A stretch of DNA of 64,000 bases from Pseudomonas nitroreducens. Lineage in GTDB: Bacteria; Pseudomonadota; Gammaproteobacteria; Pseudomonadales; Pseudomonadaceae. The position numbers and the translations under genes are program-made. Where the stretch lies: positions 186,001 through 250,000 of the forward strand of contig NZ_JALJXP010000001.1 of assembly GCF_024170165.1 (NCBI RefSeq). Direction: 5' to 3'. Shown here piece after piece: positions 1-8,307 of this stretch (within the stretch, counting starts at the first letter, position 1; each line of letters starts with the position of its first letter). The notes under the pieces were generated by a model. That model had not been told where the DNA came from. It was given only the letters and a program-made list of their open reading frames with translations, and searched no databases.

Positions 1-419
1 AAGTCGCCGTCGCCGAAGTTCAGGGTGCCGCAGTCCAGGGTGCAGATTTCCGGCAACAGCTCCTCGACGTGCTTGAGGCGCTCCAGCGGGCCGACCAGGT
101 CGGTGCCGGCGCCGAACTCCAGCGGCTGCTCGCCCTGGCCGATCTGCAGGTCGCCGCCCATGCCGGCGGTGAGGTTGATGATGACGTCGGTGTCGCTCTC
201 GCGGATGCGCTCGACCACTTCGCGGTAGAGGTTCACGTCGCGGCTCGGCTTGCCGGTCTGCGGATCGCGGACGTGGCAGTGGGCGACGGTGGCGCCGGCC
301 TTGGCGGCCTCGATGGCGGCGGCGGCGATTTCCTTCGGGGTGACGGGAATGGCCGGGTGCTTGCCGACGGTGTCGCCGGCGCCGGTCACCGCGCAGGTGA
401 CGATCACTTCATGGTTCAC
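1..419 (-). CDS. cdhC: BKACE-family beta-keto acid cleavage enzyme, N-terminal part (carnitine catabolism)
   Basis: Partial gene: the first ~139 residues are in the window and the C-terminus runs off the left edge. The reading frame opens at a GTG (417-419) with an AAGGA ribosome-binding site about 8 bases upstream; the only nearby ATG (410-412) hits a stop after two codons. The translation begins [20 protein letters not shown] and contains [16 protein letters not shown], the metal-binding and substrate region typical of beta-keto acid cleavage enzymes, which condense a beta-keto acid with acetyl-CoA. In P. aeruginosa the homologous gene beside caiX and cdhR converts 3-dehydrocarnitine to betainyl-CoA and acetoacetate. 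The same neighbours are present here, 73 bp downstream of caiX on the same strand, so this is assigned to carnitine breakdown by context plus family. Confidence 0.85.
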   Translation of the reverse strand, partial: MNHEVIVTCAVTGAGDTVGKHPAIPVTPKEIAAAAIEAAKAGATVAHCHVRDPQTGKPSRDVNLYREVVERIRESDTDVIINLTAGMGGDLQIGQGEQPLEFGAGTDLVGPLERLKHVEELLPEICTLDCGTLNFGDGD

Positions 420-492
420 GGTGGCTGTCCTTCTTCGGGTCGAACGAACCCACTGCGCGCCGGGCGACGCGCAGGGATCTTGTTGTTGGGAG

Positions 493-1431
493 TTACTTCA
501 GCGAGGCCTGAACGGCAGCGAGGCCGTCCTTGCCGTCGAAGGTGGTCACGCCGTCGAGCCAGGCCTTGAGCGGCTCGGGGTTCTGCTTCAACCAGGCCTT
601 GGCGGCGTCCACCGGCTGGCTGCGGTCGAGGATCGGCACCATCACCTGGCTCACCTGCTCGCTGCTGAACTTGAGGTTGTGCAGCAGCTTGGCGACGTTG
701 CCGCACTGCGCCTGGTAGCCGCCGGCGGTCATGATCGAGACGGTGGCGGAGCCTTCATTGGGGCCGAACACGTCGTCGCTGCCGGTGAGGTATTTCATGT
801 CGATCTGCAGGTTCATCGGGTGCGGTTTCCAGCCGAAGAACACCACCCACTGCTTGCGCTTGATGGCGCGCTTGACCGCGGTGAGCATGCCGGCCTCGCT
901 GGACTCGACGATCTGGAAGCCCTTCAGGCCGAACTTGTCGTCGGCGATCATCTTCGCGGTGATGCGGTTGGAGCCGCTGCCGGGCTCGATCAGGTAGATC
1001 TTGTTGCTCAGCTTGTCCTTGAACTTGGCGATGTCGGCGAAGGTCTTCAGACCGCCGTCGTAGACATAGCTCGGCACGGCGTAGGTGGACTGCGCGTCGG
1101 GCAGGGTCGGCGGGGTGATCACGTCGATCTGCTGCTTGTCGAGGTAGGGCTTGGCCACCGGCTGCATGGTCGGTTGCCAGTAGCCGAGGAAGACGTCGAG
1201 CTGCTTGTCGGCCATGCCGGCAAGGATGATCTGCTGCGAGGCGCTGGTCTGCTTGACCTTGTAGCCCAGGCCGTCGAGCACGGCCTCCGCCACAGCGCTG
1301 CTGGCCACCACGTCGGTCCAGTTCACCGTGCCCATGCGCACGTTCTGGCACTGGGCGGGTTCGGCGGCCCAGCTGGTGCCGGCGGCGAGCATGAGCGCGG
1401 CACAGCCGAGCGCTTGGATCGATAGCTTCAT
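493..1431 (-). CDS. caiX: Carnitine/quaternary-amine ABC transporter substrate-binding protein
   Basis: 312-residue periplasmic binding protein of the OpuAC/glycine-betaine family. The ATG at 1431 follows a GAGGGAG ribosome-binding site and gives a clear signal peptide ([18 protein letters not shown], cleavage near TSWAAEP); longer upstream frames are not needed. Aromatic residues expected to cage a trimethylammonium group are visible ([22 protein letters not shown]). Its position between a carnitine-degrading BKACE enzyme and a divergent AraC-type regulator matches the P. aeruginosa carnitine locus, where CaiX delivers carnitine to the shared CbcWV core; no permease or ATPase of this family is adjacent, which fits that orphan-binding-protein arrangement. 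Probably activated by the divergently transcribed regulator through the 220-bp intergenic region at 1432-1651. Confidence 0.88.
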   Translation of the reverse strand: MKLSIQALGCAALMLAAGTSWAAEPAQCQNVRMGTVNWTDVVASSAVAEAVLDGLGYKVKQTSASQQIILAGMADKQLDVFLGYWQPTMQPVAKPYLDKQQIDVITPPTLPDAQSTYAVPSYVYDGGLKTFADIAKFKDKLSNKIYLIEPGSGSNRITAKMIADDKFGLKGFQIVESSEAGMLTAVKRAIKRKQWVVFFGWKPHPMNLQIDMKYLTGSDDVFGPNEGSATVSIMTAGGYQAQCGNVAKLLHNLKFSSEQVSQVMVPILDRSQPVDAAKAWLKQNPEPLKAWLDGVTTFDGKDGLAAVQASLK

Positions 1432-1651
1432 GACTTCTCCCTCAAGGCCTTTGCGGCATTGGTTATCGTTTTTGTACGTCATGGCCCTCACGGGGGCTGA
1501 GGAACAAATTACGCAGGCGGCGGCCCGGCGAATCGCACTGCGGCGACCAGCTCTTGCACAGCAGCGACCTCCCCCATTGCCAGGCAGGACTAATTGCACT
1601 ATGCCAACACAACGCCAGCTCAGCGCTCGCCCCGACCGCACGGAAAACGCC

Positions 1652-2611
1652 ATGTCCCAAGACTTCTGGTTCCTGCTGTTGCCCGGTTTTTCCGTGATGG
1701 GTTTCGTTTCCGCCGTGGAGCCGCTGCGGGTGGCCAACCGCTTTCGCGGCGAGCTGTACCGCTGGCACCTGATGAGTCTGGACGGCGGGCCGGTGCTGGC
1801 CAGCAACGGCATGTCGATGAATGCCGACAGCGGCCTGGAAGCACTGCGCGCAGGTGACACGCTGCTGGTGGTGGCCGGCTTCGAACCCTTGCGCGCCTGC
1901 ACCCCGGCGCTGCTGCAGTGGCTCAAGCGCCTGGACCGCGACGGCGTGACCCTGGGCGGCATCGACACCGGCAGCTTCGTGCTGGCCGAGGCCGGGCTGC
2001 TGCAGCGCCAGCGCTGCACGGTGCACTGGGAGGCGCTGGACGCTTTTCGGGAAACTTATCCACAGGTGCAGGCGACCCAGGAGCTGTTCGAGATCGACGG
2101 GCCGCGCATCACTTCTGCCGGCGGCACCGCGTCCATCGACCTGATGCTCGACCTGATCGCCCAGGCCCACGGGCCGGAGCTGGCGGTGCAGGTCTCGGAG
2201 CAGTTCGTGGTCGGGCGCATCCGTACCCGCCAGGACCACCAGCGGCTGCAGGTCGCCAGCCGCTACGGGGTGAACAACCGCAAGCTGGTGCAGGTGATCG
2301 GCGAGATGGAGCGTCACACCGAGCCGCCGCTGTCGACGCTGGAGCTGGCCGAGCGTATCCAGGTGACCCGGCGCCAGCTCGAACGCCTGTTCCGTCTGCA
2401 CCTCAACGACACGCCGTCGAACTTCTACCTCGGCCTGCGCCTGGACAAGGCGCGCCAGTTGCTGCGCCAGACCGACCTGAGCGTACTGGAAATCGGCGTC
2501 GCCTGTGGCTTCGAGACACCCTCGTACCTGTCGCGCAGCTACCGGGCGAAGTTCGGGGTGTGCCCGAGCCAGGACCGGGTGGGGTTGCGCAAGGTGGCGG
2601 CCAAGGCCTGA
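1652..2611 (+). CDS. cdhR: GlxA-type AraC-family regulator of carnitine catabolism
   Basis: 319-residue regulator with an N-terminal DJ-1/PfpI (class I glutamine amidotransferase-like) sensing domain (about residues 1-190) and a C-terminal AraC double helix-turn-helix (about 220-319; [20 protein letters not shown] and [20 protein letters not shown]). It is divergent from caiX. In P. aeruginosa CdhR senses a carnitine catabolite and activates the caiX-cdh operon; synteny supports the same role. Start choice is uncertain: ATG 1652 ([13 protein letters not shown]) matches the usual family N-terminus, while an in-frame ATG at 1601 would add 17 residues. A perfect DnaA-box 9-mer lies inside the gene at 2056-2064. 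A strong palindrome follows 8 bases after the stop. Confidence 0.85.
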   Translation: MSQDFWFLLLPGFSVMGFVSAVEPLRVANRFRGELYRWHLMSLDGGPVLASNGMSMNADSGLEALRAGDTLLVVAGFEPLRACTPALLQWLKRLDRDGVTLGGIDTGSFVLAEAGLLQRQRCTVHWEALDAFRETYPQVQATQELFEIDGPRITSAGGTASIDLMLDLIAQAHGPELAVQVSEQFVVGRIRTRQDHQRLQVASRYGVNNRKLVQVIGEMERHTEPPLSTLELAERIQVTRRQLERLFRLHLNDTPSNFYLGLRLDKARQLLRQTDLSVLEIGVACGFETPSYLSRSYRAKFGVCPSQDRVGLRKVAAKA

Positions 2612-2619
2612 CACCTGTG

Positions 2620-2650
2620 GGGCGCATAACGCCTACGGGGTTATGCGCCC
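2620..2650. repeat. Perfect 11-bp inverted repeat (GGGCGCATAAC), possible terminator
   Basis: GGGCGCATAAC at 2620-2630 is mirrored exactly by GTTATGCGCCC at 2640-2650, 8 bases past the cdhR stop. It may end the cdhR transcript, although no T-run follows. The same GGGCGCATAACGC core recurs in another palindrome at 3518-3555, so it is a dispersed repeat rather than a unique terminator. Confidence 0.7.
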
Positions 2651-2688
2651 TACGTATCCACAGAGAGCTCCACTGCCCGGCCGATCTT

Positions 2689-2766
2689 GTAGGAGCGAGC
2701 TTGCTCGCGAACCGTCCACCTTGGGAATTACCGGCGAGATCTGTTCGCGAGCAAGCTCGCTCCTAC
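2689..2766. repeat. REP pair (inverted GTAGGAGCGAGCTTGCTCGCGA units)
   Basis: A 23-bp unit GTAGGAGCGAGCTTGCTCGC at 2689 onward is followed, after a ~32-bp spacer, by its exact inverted copy ending at 2766. Each unit is itself a stem-loop (GCGAGC..GCTCGC). This is the common Pseudomonas REP family arranged as a BIME-like pair, the form thought to be mobilised by RAYT transposases (family knowledge). No RAYT gene is in the window. Confidence 0.9.
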
Positions 2767-2888
2767 GAAGAGCAAAAGCGCTGCACTGCGATTGGCAATA
2801 TCTGTGGGATTACCGTCATTTACCCCATCCGGGGTCGGGCGGAGTATGCACACCAGGCACCCCACTCTCACCGCCACTGGAGACCACC

Positions 2889-3359
2889 ATGAGCGAAGCC
2901 CGTCCCCCTCTGCCGCCGTTCACCCGCGAAACCGCCATCCAGAAAGTCCGCCTCGCCGAGGACGGCTGGAACAGCCGCGATCCGCACCGCGTGTCGCTGG
3001 CCTACACGCCGGACAGCCGCTGGCGCAACCGCTCCACCTTCGTCCAGGGCCGCGAGCAGATCGTCCAGTTCCTCACCGCCAAGTGGGTGCGCGAGCAGCA
3101 GTACCGGCTGATCAAGGAGCTCTGGGCCTTTACCGACAACCGTATCGCCGTGCGCTTTGCCTACGAGTGGCACGACGATTCGGGCAACTGGTTCCGCTCC
3201 TACGGCAACGAGAACTGGGCGTTCGACGAGAACGGCCTGATGTTCGAGCGCCATGCCAGCATCAACGACCTGCCGATCAGCGAGGACGAGCGCCTGTTCC
3301 GTTGGCCGCAGGGGCGCCGGCCGGACGAACATCCGTCGTTGAGCGAGCTGGGGCTCTAG
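2889..3359 (+). CDS. NTF2-like (DUF1348/SnoaL-fold) protein
   Basis: 156-residue cytosolic protein. The sequence runs [20 protein letters not shown], then [20 protein letters not shown] and [20 protein letters not shown], the hallmark of the DUF1348 branch of the NTF2-like superfamily, a small cone-shaped fold used for ligand binding or for isomerase/hydrolase activity. No substrate is known to me. Start ATG 2889 follows GGAGACCACC. It is a single-gene unit flanked on both sides by palindromic repeats (2620-2766 and 3393-3555), an arrangement more typical of an insertable cassette than of an operon member. A DnaA-box 9-mer (3365-3373) sits 6 bases after its stop. Confidence 0.8.
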   Translation: MSEARPPLPPFTRETAIQKVRLAEDGWNSRDPHRVSLAYTPDSRWRNRSTFVQGREQIVQFLTAKWVREQQYRLIKELWAFTDNRIAVRFAYEWHDDSGNWFRSYGNENWAFDENGLMFERHASINDLPISEDERLFRWPQGRRPDEHPSLSELGL

Positions 3360-3392
3360 ATCCGTTATCCACAAGATTGACTGGGGCACTGC

Positions 3393-3473
3393 GTAGGATG
3401 GCGTGGAGCGAAGCGATACCCATCGATCACCGGCAAACTCGCTGATGGGTATCGCAAGCTCCACCCATCCTAC
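3393..3473. repeat. Long Pseudomonas-type palindromic repeat
   Basis: GTAGGATGG.GTGGAGC..GCGATACCCATC at 3393-3424 pairs with GATGGGTATCGC..GCTCCAC.CCATCCTAC ending at 3473, giving a near-perfect cruciform of about 30-bp arms. This GTAGGATGGGT/ACCCATCCTAC family is scattered through Pseudomonas intergenic regions. It lies between the NTF2-like gene and the convergent GMC oxidoreductase gene and could block read-through both ways. Confidence 0.85.
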
Positions 3474-3517
3474 GAATGAGCTAGCCGGTGACTGTAGAGC
3501 CAATGGGGACGCCGAGC

Positions 3518-3555
3518 CGTAGGGCGCATAACGCACCAGCGTTATCCGCCGTACG
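3518..3555. repeat. Second GGGCGCATAACGC palindrome
   Basis: CGTAGGGCGCATAACGC pairs imperfectly with GCGTTATCCGCCGTACG. It shares the GGGCGCATAACGC core with the palindrome downstream of cdhR (2620-2650). It ends 10 bases before the stop codon of the convergent GMC oxidoreductase gene. Confidence 0.7.
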
Positions 3556-3564
3556 ATTTGCCGA

Positions 3565-5193
3565 TCAGGCTGGGACTGCCTGGGCGGGAGCGACCGACGT
3601 GGCGCGGCTGTCTTCCAGGATCATCGCCGCCGCGCGCTCGCCGAGCATGATGCAGGGCGCGTTGGTGTTGCCGCTGATGAGCGTCGGCATGATCGACGCG
3701 TCCACCACGCGCAGGCCCTTGAGGCCGTGCACGCGCAGGCGCAGGTCGACCACCGCCAGCGGGTCTTCGCCCATCTTGCAGGTGCCCACCGGGTGGAACA
3801 CGGTGGCGGCGTATTCACGCAGGTGCTCCAGCAGTTGCTCATCGGTCTGCACTTGCGGGCCGGGCAGCATCTCGGCGCCACGAATAGTGTCGAACTCCGG
3901 CTGGGCGAGGATCTTGCGCGCCAGCTTGACGCCTTCCACCAGCACGCGGCCGTCTTCCTCGTTGGCGAGGAAGTTGTAGTCGATCTCGATGTCGCCACCG
4001 GGCTTCACCCGCAACTCGCCAATGCTCTTGGGCCGCAGCACGCAGGTGTGCACGGCGTAGCCATGGCCCCATTCGAACAGACGGCCACGGTGGCTGCGGT
4101 AGCCGGGCACGAAGTGGAACTGCACGTCGGCCAGCTCATTCGCGAGCGGGGTGCGGGCGAAACCGCCGGCCTCGACGTAGTTGGTGGTCAGCCAGCCCTT
4201 CTTCGCCAGCAGGTACTTGAACGGCGAGAGCAGGATCTGCGGCAGCGAACCGAGGGAGAAGCCCAGGCTCAGCGGACTCGGCGAGCGTACGGTGACCAGC
4301 CCGTCGAGGTGGTCCTGGAGGTTCTTGCCCACGCCCGGCAGGTCGTGTTGCACCGGGATGCCGGCAGCTTTCAGCTCGGCAGCCGGGCCGATGCCGGAGG
4401 CCAGGAGGATCTGCGGCGAGCCGAGGGCACCCGCGGTGAGGATCACCTCGCGGCGCGCCAGCAGGCGTTCGCCGCTGCGCAGTTCGATGCCGCTGACGCG
4501 CTCGCCTTCGAGCAGCAGGCGGCCCACCTGGCGCTCGGTCAGCACCGTGAGATTGGGGCGCTGCAGCGGTGCGACGAAGGCGCGGTAGCTGCTCAGGCGC
4601 CTGGCGTCCTTCTGGGTCAGGTTGTAGATGCCGACGCCTTCGAACTCGCGGCCGTTGAAGTCATCGTTGCGGCGCAGGCCAATGCGTTCGCCGGCCTTGA
4701 TGAACAGGCTGGACAACGGGTTGGGATCGCGCGGCTTGTCCACCACCAGTTCGCCCAGGGTGCCGTGCAGCGCCGGGTCCTGGCCAAGCAGGTTGCGCTC
4801 GGATTTCTTGAAGTACGGCAGCACGTCCTTCCAGCCCCAGCCCGGGCAGCCTTCGGCTTCCCAGCGATCGTAGTCGGAGGCGTGGCCGCGGATGTAGATC
4901 ATGCTGTTCATCGAGCTGGAGCCGCCCAGCGCCTTGCCGCGCGGGCAGTGCAGCGAGCGGTTGTTCAGGCGCTTCTGTGGTGCGGAGTAGAAGTTCCAGC
5001 TGAACACCTTGCTCTTGTACAGGGTGATGGTGCCGGCCGGGGTCTGCACGCGCGGGCTGGCGTCGCTGCCGCCGGCTTCCAGCAGGCAGACGCGTACCGA
5101 CGGGTCGGCGCTCAGGCGGTTGGCCAGCACGCAACCGGCCGAGCCGGCGCCGACGATGAGGTAGTCGTAGGTGGAATCTTGGGTGAAGGACAT
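3565..5193 (-). CDS. GMC-family FAD oxidoreductase (choline dehydrogenase-like)
   Basis: 542-residue flavoprotein. Visible signatures: N-terminal dinucleotide-binding loop DYLIVGAGSAGCVLANRL, first GMC signature PRGKALGGSSSMNSMIYIRG, second GMC signature GALGSPQILLASGIGPA, and the C-terminal catalytic-histidine region FHPVGTCKMG followed by SGNTNAPCIMLGERAAAMI. These enzymes oxidise alcohols to aldehydes or ketones. It resembles BetA, but the usual betI-betB-betA neighbours are absent, so an alcohol other than choline is equally likely; I give no symbol. It lies downstream of, and on the same strand as, the ABC transporter at 5332-7989 with a 138-bp gap, which suggests (inference) that the transporter may import its substrate. 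Start ATG 5193 is preceded by GGGGAG. Confidence 0.85.
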   Translation of the reverse strand: MSFTQDSTYDYLIVGAGSAGCVLANRLSADPSVRVCLLEAGGSDASPRVQTPAGTITLYKSKVFSWNFYSAPQKRLNNRSLHCPRGKALGGSSSMNSMIYIRGHASDYDRWEAEGCPGWGWKDVLPYFKKSERNLLGQDPALHGTLGELVVDKPRDPNPLSSLFIKAGERIGLRRNDDFNGREFEGVGIYNLTQKDARRLSSYRAFVAPLQRPNLTVLTERQVGRLLLEGERVSGIELRSGERLLARREVILTAGALGSPQILLASGIGPAAELKAAGIPVQHDLPGVGKNLQDHLDGLVTVRSPSPLSLGFSLGSLPQILLSPFKYLLAKKGWLTTNYVEAGGFARTPLANELADVQFHFVPGYRSHRGRLFEWGHGYAVHTCVLRPKSIGELRVKPGGDIEIDYNFLANEEDGRVLVEGVKLARKILAQPEFDTIRGAEMLPGPQVQTDEQLLEHLREYAATVFHPVGTCKMGEDPLAVVDLRLRVHGLKGLRVVDASIMPTLISGNTNAPCIMLGERAAAMILEDSRATSVAPAQAVPA

Positions 5194-5228
5194 GGGGGCT
5201 CCCCGTGAGTCTTGCGTGAATCGCAGAA

Positions 5229-5263
5229 CCCCTCACCCCAACCCTCTCCCGAGGGAAGAGGGG
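5229..5263. repeat. CCTCACCCCAACCCTCTCCC-type hairpin repeat
   Basis: A pyrimidine-rich arm ACCCTCTCCC is mirrored by GGGAAGAGGG in the gap between the ABC-transporter ATPase gene and the GMC gene. This motif recurs in intergenic regions of many gamma-proteobacteria and may act as an attenuating hairpin. Only one copy was noticed in this window. Confidence 0.5.
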
Positions 5264-5331
5264 GCCGAACGGTGCTGCAGCGGATCACCGCATCGGCCGG
5301 CGCCCTGCAGGAGGCGCCAGCCGGCGGCAGG

Positions 5332-6165
5332 TCAGTGCGCTTCTTTCAGGTCGTCGTGGAGCAACCCGAGGATCTCGCGCTTCATCTCGATGAACGGGCG
5401 GTCCATGACCATGTCCAGCGAGCGCGGGCGCTCGATGGGCACGTCGAGGATCTGCTTGATGCGACCGGGGCGAGCGCCCATGACGTAGACGCGGTCGCCC
5501 AGCAGGATGGCCTCGTCGATGTCGTGGGTGACGAACACCACGGTCTTCTTGCTGTGGTCCCACACGCGCAGCAGCAGTTGCTGCATCTGCATGCGGGTCT
5601 GGCTGTCGAGCGCGCCGAAGGGCTCGTCCATCAGCAGGATCTGCGGGTCGTTGGCCAGCGCGCGGGCAATCGCCACGCGCTGCATCATTCCGCCGGAGAG
5701 CTGCTTGGGGTAGTTGTTCTCGAAGCGGCGCAGGCCGACCTCGTCGAGGTAGTAGTCGACGATCTCGCGGCGCTCGGCCGCCGGCATGCCGCGGCGCTTG
5801 AGGCCGAACTCGACGTTCTGGCGCACGGTGAGCCAGGGGAACAGGGTGTAGCTCTGGAACACCATGCCGCGGTCGGCGCCCGGGCCGTCGACCAGCTGGC
5901 CGCCGACGTAGATATCGCCCTCGGTGGGCTCGGACAGCCCGGCCGTGAGGTAGAGCAGGCTCGACTTGCCGCAGCCGGACGGCCCGACAATCACCGCGAA
6001 CTGCTGGTCGGGCACCTCGAAGGAGACGTTCTCCAGCGCGCTGAAGGTGCCGCCGTCGGGCGTGCGGTAGCGCAGGCTGACGTTCTCCACCCGCAGGCGG
6101 GCCGGGTTGGCAGGTTGCTGGCCGGTCACGGCGGGTTCTTCCTGCTTGATCGCTACTGCGCCCAT
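5332..6165 (-). CDS. ABC transporter ATP-binding protein, nitrate/sulfonate/taurine type
   Basis: 277-residue ATPase subunit of the SsuB/TauB family. Walker [13 protein letters not shown]-loop [11 protein letters not shown], signature [15 protein letters not shown], Walker [13 protein letters not shown] and the switch histidine [10 protein letters not shown] are all present and intact. The ATG at 6165 is chosen because it overlaps the 3' end of the permease gene by 13 bp, implying translational coupling, and because longer frames run through the permease. It should energise uptake of the ligand caught by the binding protein encoded at 7015-7989. Substrate unknown; the nearby oxidoreductase and carnitine genes suggest an organic nitrogen or alcohol compound rather than sulfonate (inference). 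Confidence 0.9.
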   Translation of the reverse strand: MGAVAIKQEEPAVTGQQPANPARLRVENVSLRYRTPDGGTFSALENVSFEVPDQQFAVIVGPSGCGKSSLLYLTAGLSEPTEGDIYVGGQLVDGPGADRGMVFQSYTLFPWLTVRQNVEFGLKRRGMPAAERREIVDYYLDEVGLRRFENNYPKQLSGGMMQRVAIARALANDPQILLMDEPFGALDSQTRMQMQQLLLRVWDHSKKTVVFVTHDIDEAILLGDRVYVMGARPGRIKQILDVPIERPRSLDMVMDRPFIEMKREILGLLHDDLKEAH

Positions 6166-6959
6166 GACGCCACCTTCAGTCGGATGAATCGGAACAGTTG
6201 GTCGGTGATCAGGCCCAGCAGGCCGATGATGGCGATCGCCAGGAAGATCACGTCGACCTGGAAGCCGCGCATGGCCTTGAGGCTGATGTAGCCCAGGCCG
6301 CTGGAGGCGGCGACCAGTTCGGCGACCACCAGGTAGGTCCAGGCCCAGCCCATGGTCACGCGCAGGGTGTCGAGCACGCCGGGCAGCGAGGCCGGGCCGA
6401 GCACATGGAGGACCACGTCGCGGCGGTTGCAGCCCAGGGTGTAGGAGGCGTTCACCAGGTCCTTGGCGACGCCACGGGAGACGTCGGCGATCATCACCAG
6501 TTGCTGGAAGAACACGCCGAAGATGATCACGGTGACGCGCTGTTCCAGGCCGATGCCGATCCACAGGATGAACAGCGGTACGAAGGAGGTCACCGGCAGG
6601 TAGCGGATGAAGTTCACCAGCGGTTCGAGGAAGGCCTGGACGATGCGGAAGCTGCCCATCAGCAGCCCCAGCGGCACCGCCACCAGCGAGGAGACGATGA
6701 AGCCGATCATCACCACCTTGACGCTGGCCATCACGTGGGTGGCGAGGGTGCCGTCACTGGCCAGGCGCACGCCGGCCGCGAGCACCGCGTCCGGGGTCGG
6801 CAGGAACATCGCCGGCACCACGCCGCCGTAGGAAAGCCCGGCCCACAGGCCGAACACGAGGAGCCAGCACAGGGTGCCGGCGGACCAGACCAGCTTCAAC
6901 GGCAGGTCGACCTTGGGCGTCAGGCAGCGGCTGAGCCAGGATTGCGAACGACGAGGCAT
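6153..6959 (-). CDS. ABC transporter permease, SsuC/TauC type
   Basis: 268-residue inner-membrane protein with about six hydrophobic segments. The EAA-like cytoplasmic loop that contacts the ATPase is recognisable around ASYTLGCNRRDVVLHVLGPA. Other family stretches are NFIRYLPVTSFVPLFILWIG and GLGYISLKAMRGFQVDVIFL. Start ATG 6959 has a strong GGAGGAA ribosome-binding site. Middle gene of the binding protein-permease-ATPase operon: 55 bp after the binding-protein gene and overlapping the ATPase gene. Confidence 0.9.
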   Translation of the reverse strand: MPRRSQSWLSRCLTPKVDLPLKLVWSAGTLCWLLVFGLWAGLSYGGVVPAMFLPTPDAVLAAGVRLASDGTLATHVMASVKVVMIGFIVSSLVAVPLGLLMGSFRIVQAFLEPLVNFIRYLPVTSFVPLFILWIGIGLEQRVTVIIFGVFFQQLVMIADVSRGVAKDLVNASYTLGCNRRDVVLHVLGPASLPGVLDTLRVTMGWAWTYLVVAELVAASSGLGYISLKAMRGFQVDVIFLAIAIIGLLGLITDQLFRFIRLKVASWAQ

Positions 6960-7014
6960 CGCGGATTCCTCCAGGCGAGCGGCGCCAGGCCGCCCGCGGG
7001 GACAAGAGAGACGG

Positions 7015-7989
7015 TTACTCGGAGACGAAGCGCGGGTCGACCAGGTCGTCGTAGCTGACTTCCAGGCGCTTGCCCTGCAGGCCGCTCCAGGTCTCGTTGG
7101 CGAGACGGATCAGACCCTTGATGTCGCCAGGCTTGCCGGGGGTGCCAATGAGCTGCTCGCTCATCGCCTTGTCGTAGAAGCGCACGCCCTTGGCGGCATC
7201 GGCCAGGGCCTTGGGATCGGCAAGGTAACCGCCGACGCCCTTGGCCATGATGGCGTAGGCCTCGTCCGGGTGCTCCTGGGTGTACTGCACGGCCTTGTAC
7301 AGGCCTTTCACCAGGGCCTTCACGTCCTCGGGCTGCTTCTCGATGACGTCGCAGTTGAGGGCGACCACGTCGACGATCACGCCGGGGGTGGTGGAGCTGT
7401 CCACCAGCACCTTGCCCTGCTGCTTCTCGCGCACCAGCGACAGATGCGGTTCCCAGGTCACGGCAGCCGGCACGCGGCCGGCGATGAAGGCGCTGGCGGC
7501 GTCATCGGCGGTCATGTTCTGCACCTTGATGTCGCTCATGTTCATGCCGGCGTGCTTGAGCAGGTAGGCCAGCCAGAACTGCGAGACGGAGCCCTCGTTC
7601 ACTGCCACTTCCTGGCCCTTGAGCTGGGCCAGCGAGGTGACGTCCTTGCCCACCAGCACGCCGTCGCCGCCATGGCTGTCGTCCAGCGCGGCGACGGCCT
7701 TGAAGCAGAACTTGGGACGGTACTTGAGGATTTCGTCGATGGTGGAGGCGGAGCCGGACAGCTGGCCGGAAGCCTGGGCCGCCATGTACATCGAGGCTTC
7801 CTCGATGGTGGTCAGCTGCAGGTCCAGGCCCTGTTCCTTGAAGTAGCCCAGGTCACGGGCGAGGTACAGGGTGCCGTAGCCGACCCAGGTGGTGTGGCCG
7901 ATGGACAGGGTGCCGGCCTGCGCGCCGGAAACGGCGGCGAGAGCCAGGGCGGAACACGCGATGGAACGCACGAGCAAGGACTTGATCAT
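7015..7989 (-). CDS. ABC transporter substrate-binding protein (NMT1/SsuA-like)
   Basis: 324-residue periplasmic protein, first gene of the three-gene transporter operon. A signal peptide is evident (MIKSLLVRSIACSALALAAV, cleavage near AQAG). The mature part starts LSIGHTTWVGYGTLYLARDL and continues YFKEQGLDLQLTTIEEASMY, characteristic of the NMT1/THI5-like group that binds aliphatic sulfonates, taurine, nitrate or thiamine precursors. The ligand cannot be read from sequence. The 318-bp upstream region must contain the operon promoter. Confidence 0.88.
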   Translation of the reverse strand: MIKSLLVRSIACSALALAAVSGAQAGTLSIGHTTWVGYGTLYLARDLGYFKEQGLDLQLTTIEEASMYMAAQASGQLSGSASTIDEILKYRPKFCFKAVAALDDSHGGDGVLVGKDVTSLAQLKGQEVAVNEGSVSQFWLAYLLKHAGMNMSDIKVQNMTADDAASAFIAGRVPAAVTWEPHLSLVREKQQGKVLVDSSTTPGVIVDVVALNCDVIEKQPEDVKALVKGLYKAVQYTQEHPDEAYAIMAKGVGGYLADPKALADAAKGVRFYDKAMSEQLIGTPGKPGDIKGLIRLANETWSGLQGKRLEVSYDDLVDPRFVSE

Positions 7990-8307
7990 GAAGCACTCCC
8001 ACAGCCGGTTGGCTTTTTTGTTGGTTTACTGCGGCAGTGGCCAGGAGGCCGGTAAAACCGGGACATGCGCGGCATCGAGCTCTATGGCTCAGCGTCTGAA
8101 GGCTTTGTCTCGCGACATGTCTGACAAACCGATGGTCGCCGAAGCGGGAGGCTCGGAAAATTATTAAATATGTCGTTGCGCCATAAGAAAAAGCTGCCTT
8201 GCCGGTGAAAATGCACCAGCATGGAGCAGGGGAGAACTCGGACACGCGCGGGTTGTTTCGCGCTGCACTAAGGTTGAACGCAGCTCTCCTCAAGGAAGGT
8301 TTCAAAC
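7990..8307. other. Divergent intergenic region, no gene seen
   Basis: Separates the ABC-transporter operon (leftward) from the large secreted-protein gene (rightward). It contains a short AT-rich patch around 8155-8175 and an inverted repeat CCGGTAAAACCGG at 8051-8063, but no convincing ORF, RNA gene or recognisable operator. An AAGGAAGG ribosome-binding site for the rightward gene lies at 8292-8299. Confidence 0.5.

Noticed and set aside
5229-5263. Terminator of the ABC-transporter operon
   Set aside because: No T-run follows in the transcription direction and the sequence belongs to a widespread repeat class; kept only as a repeat.
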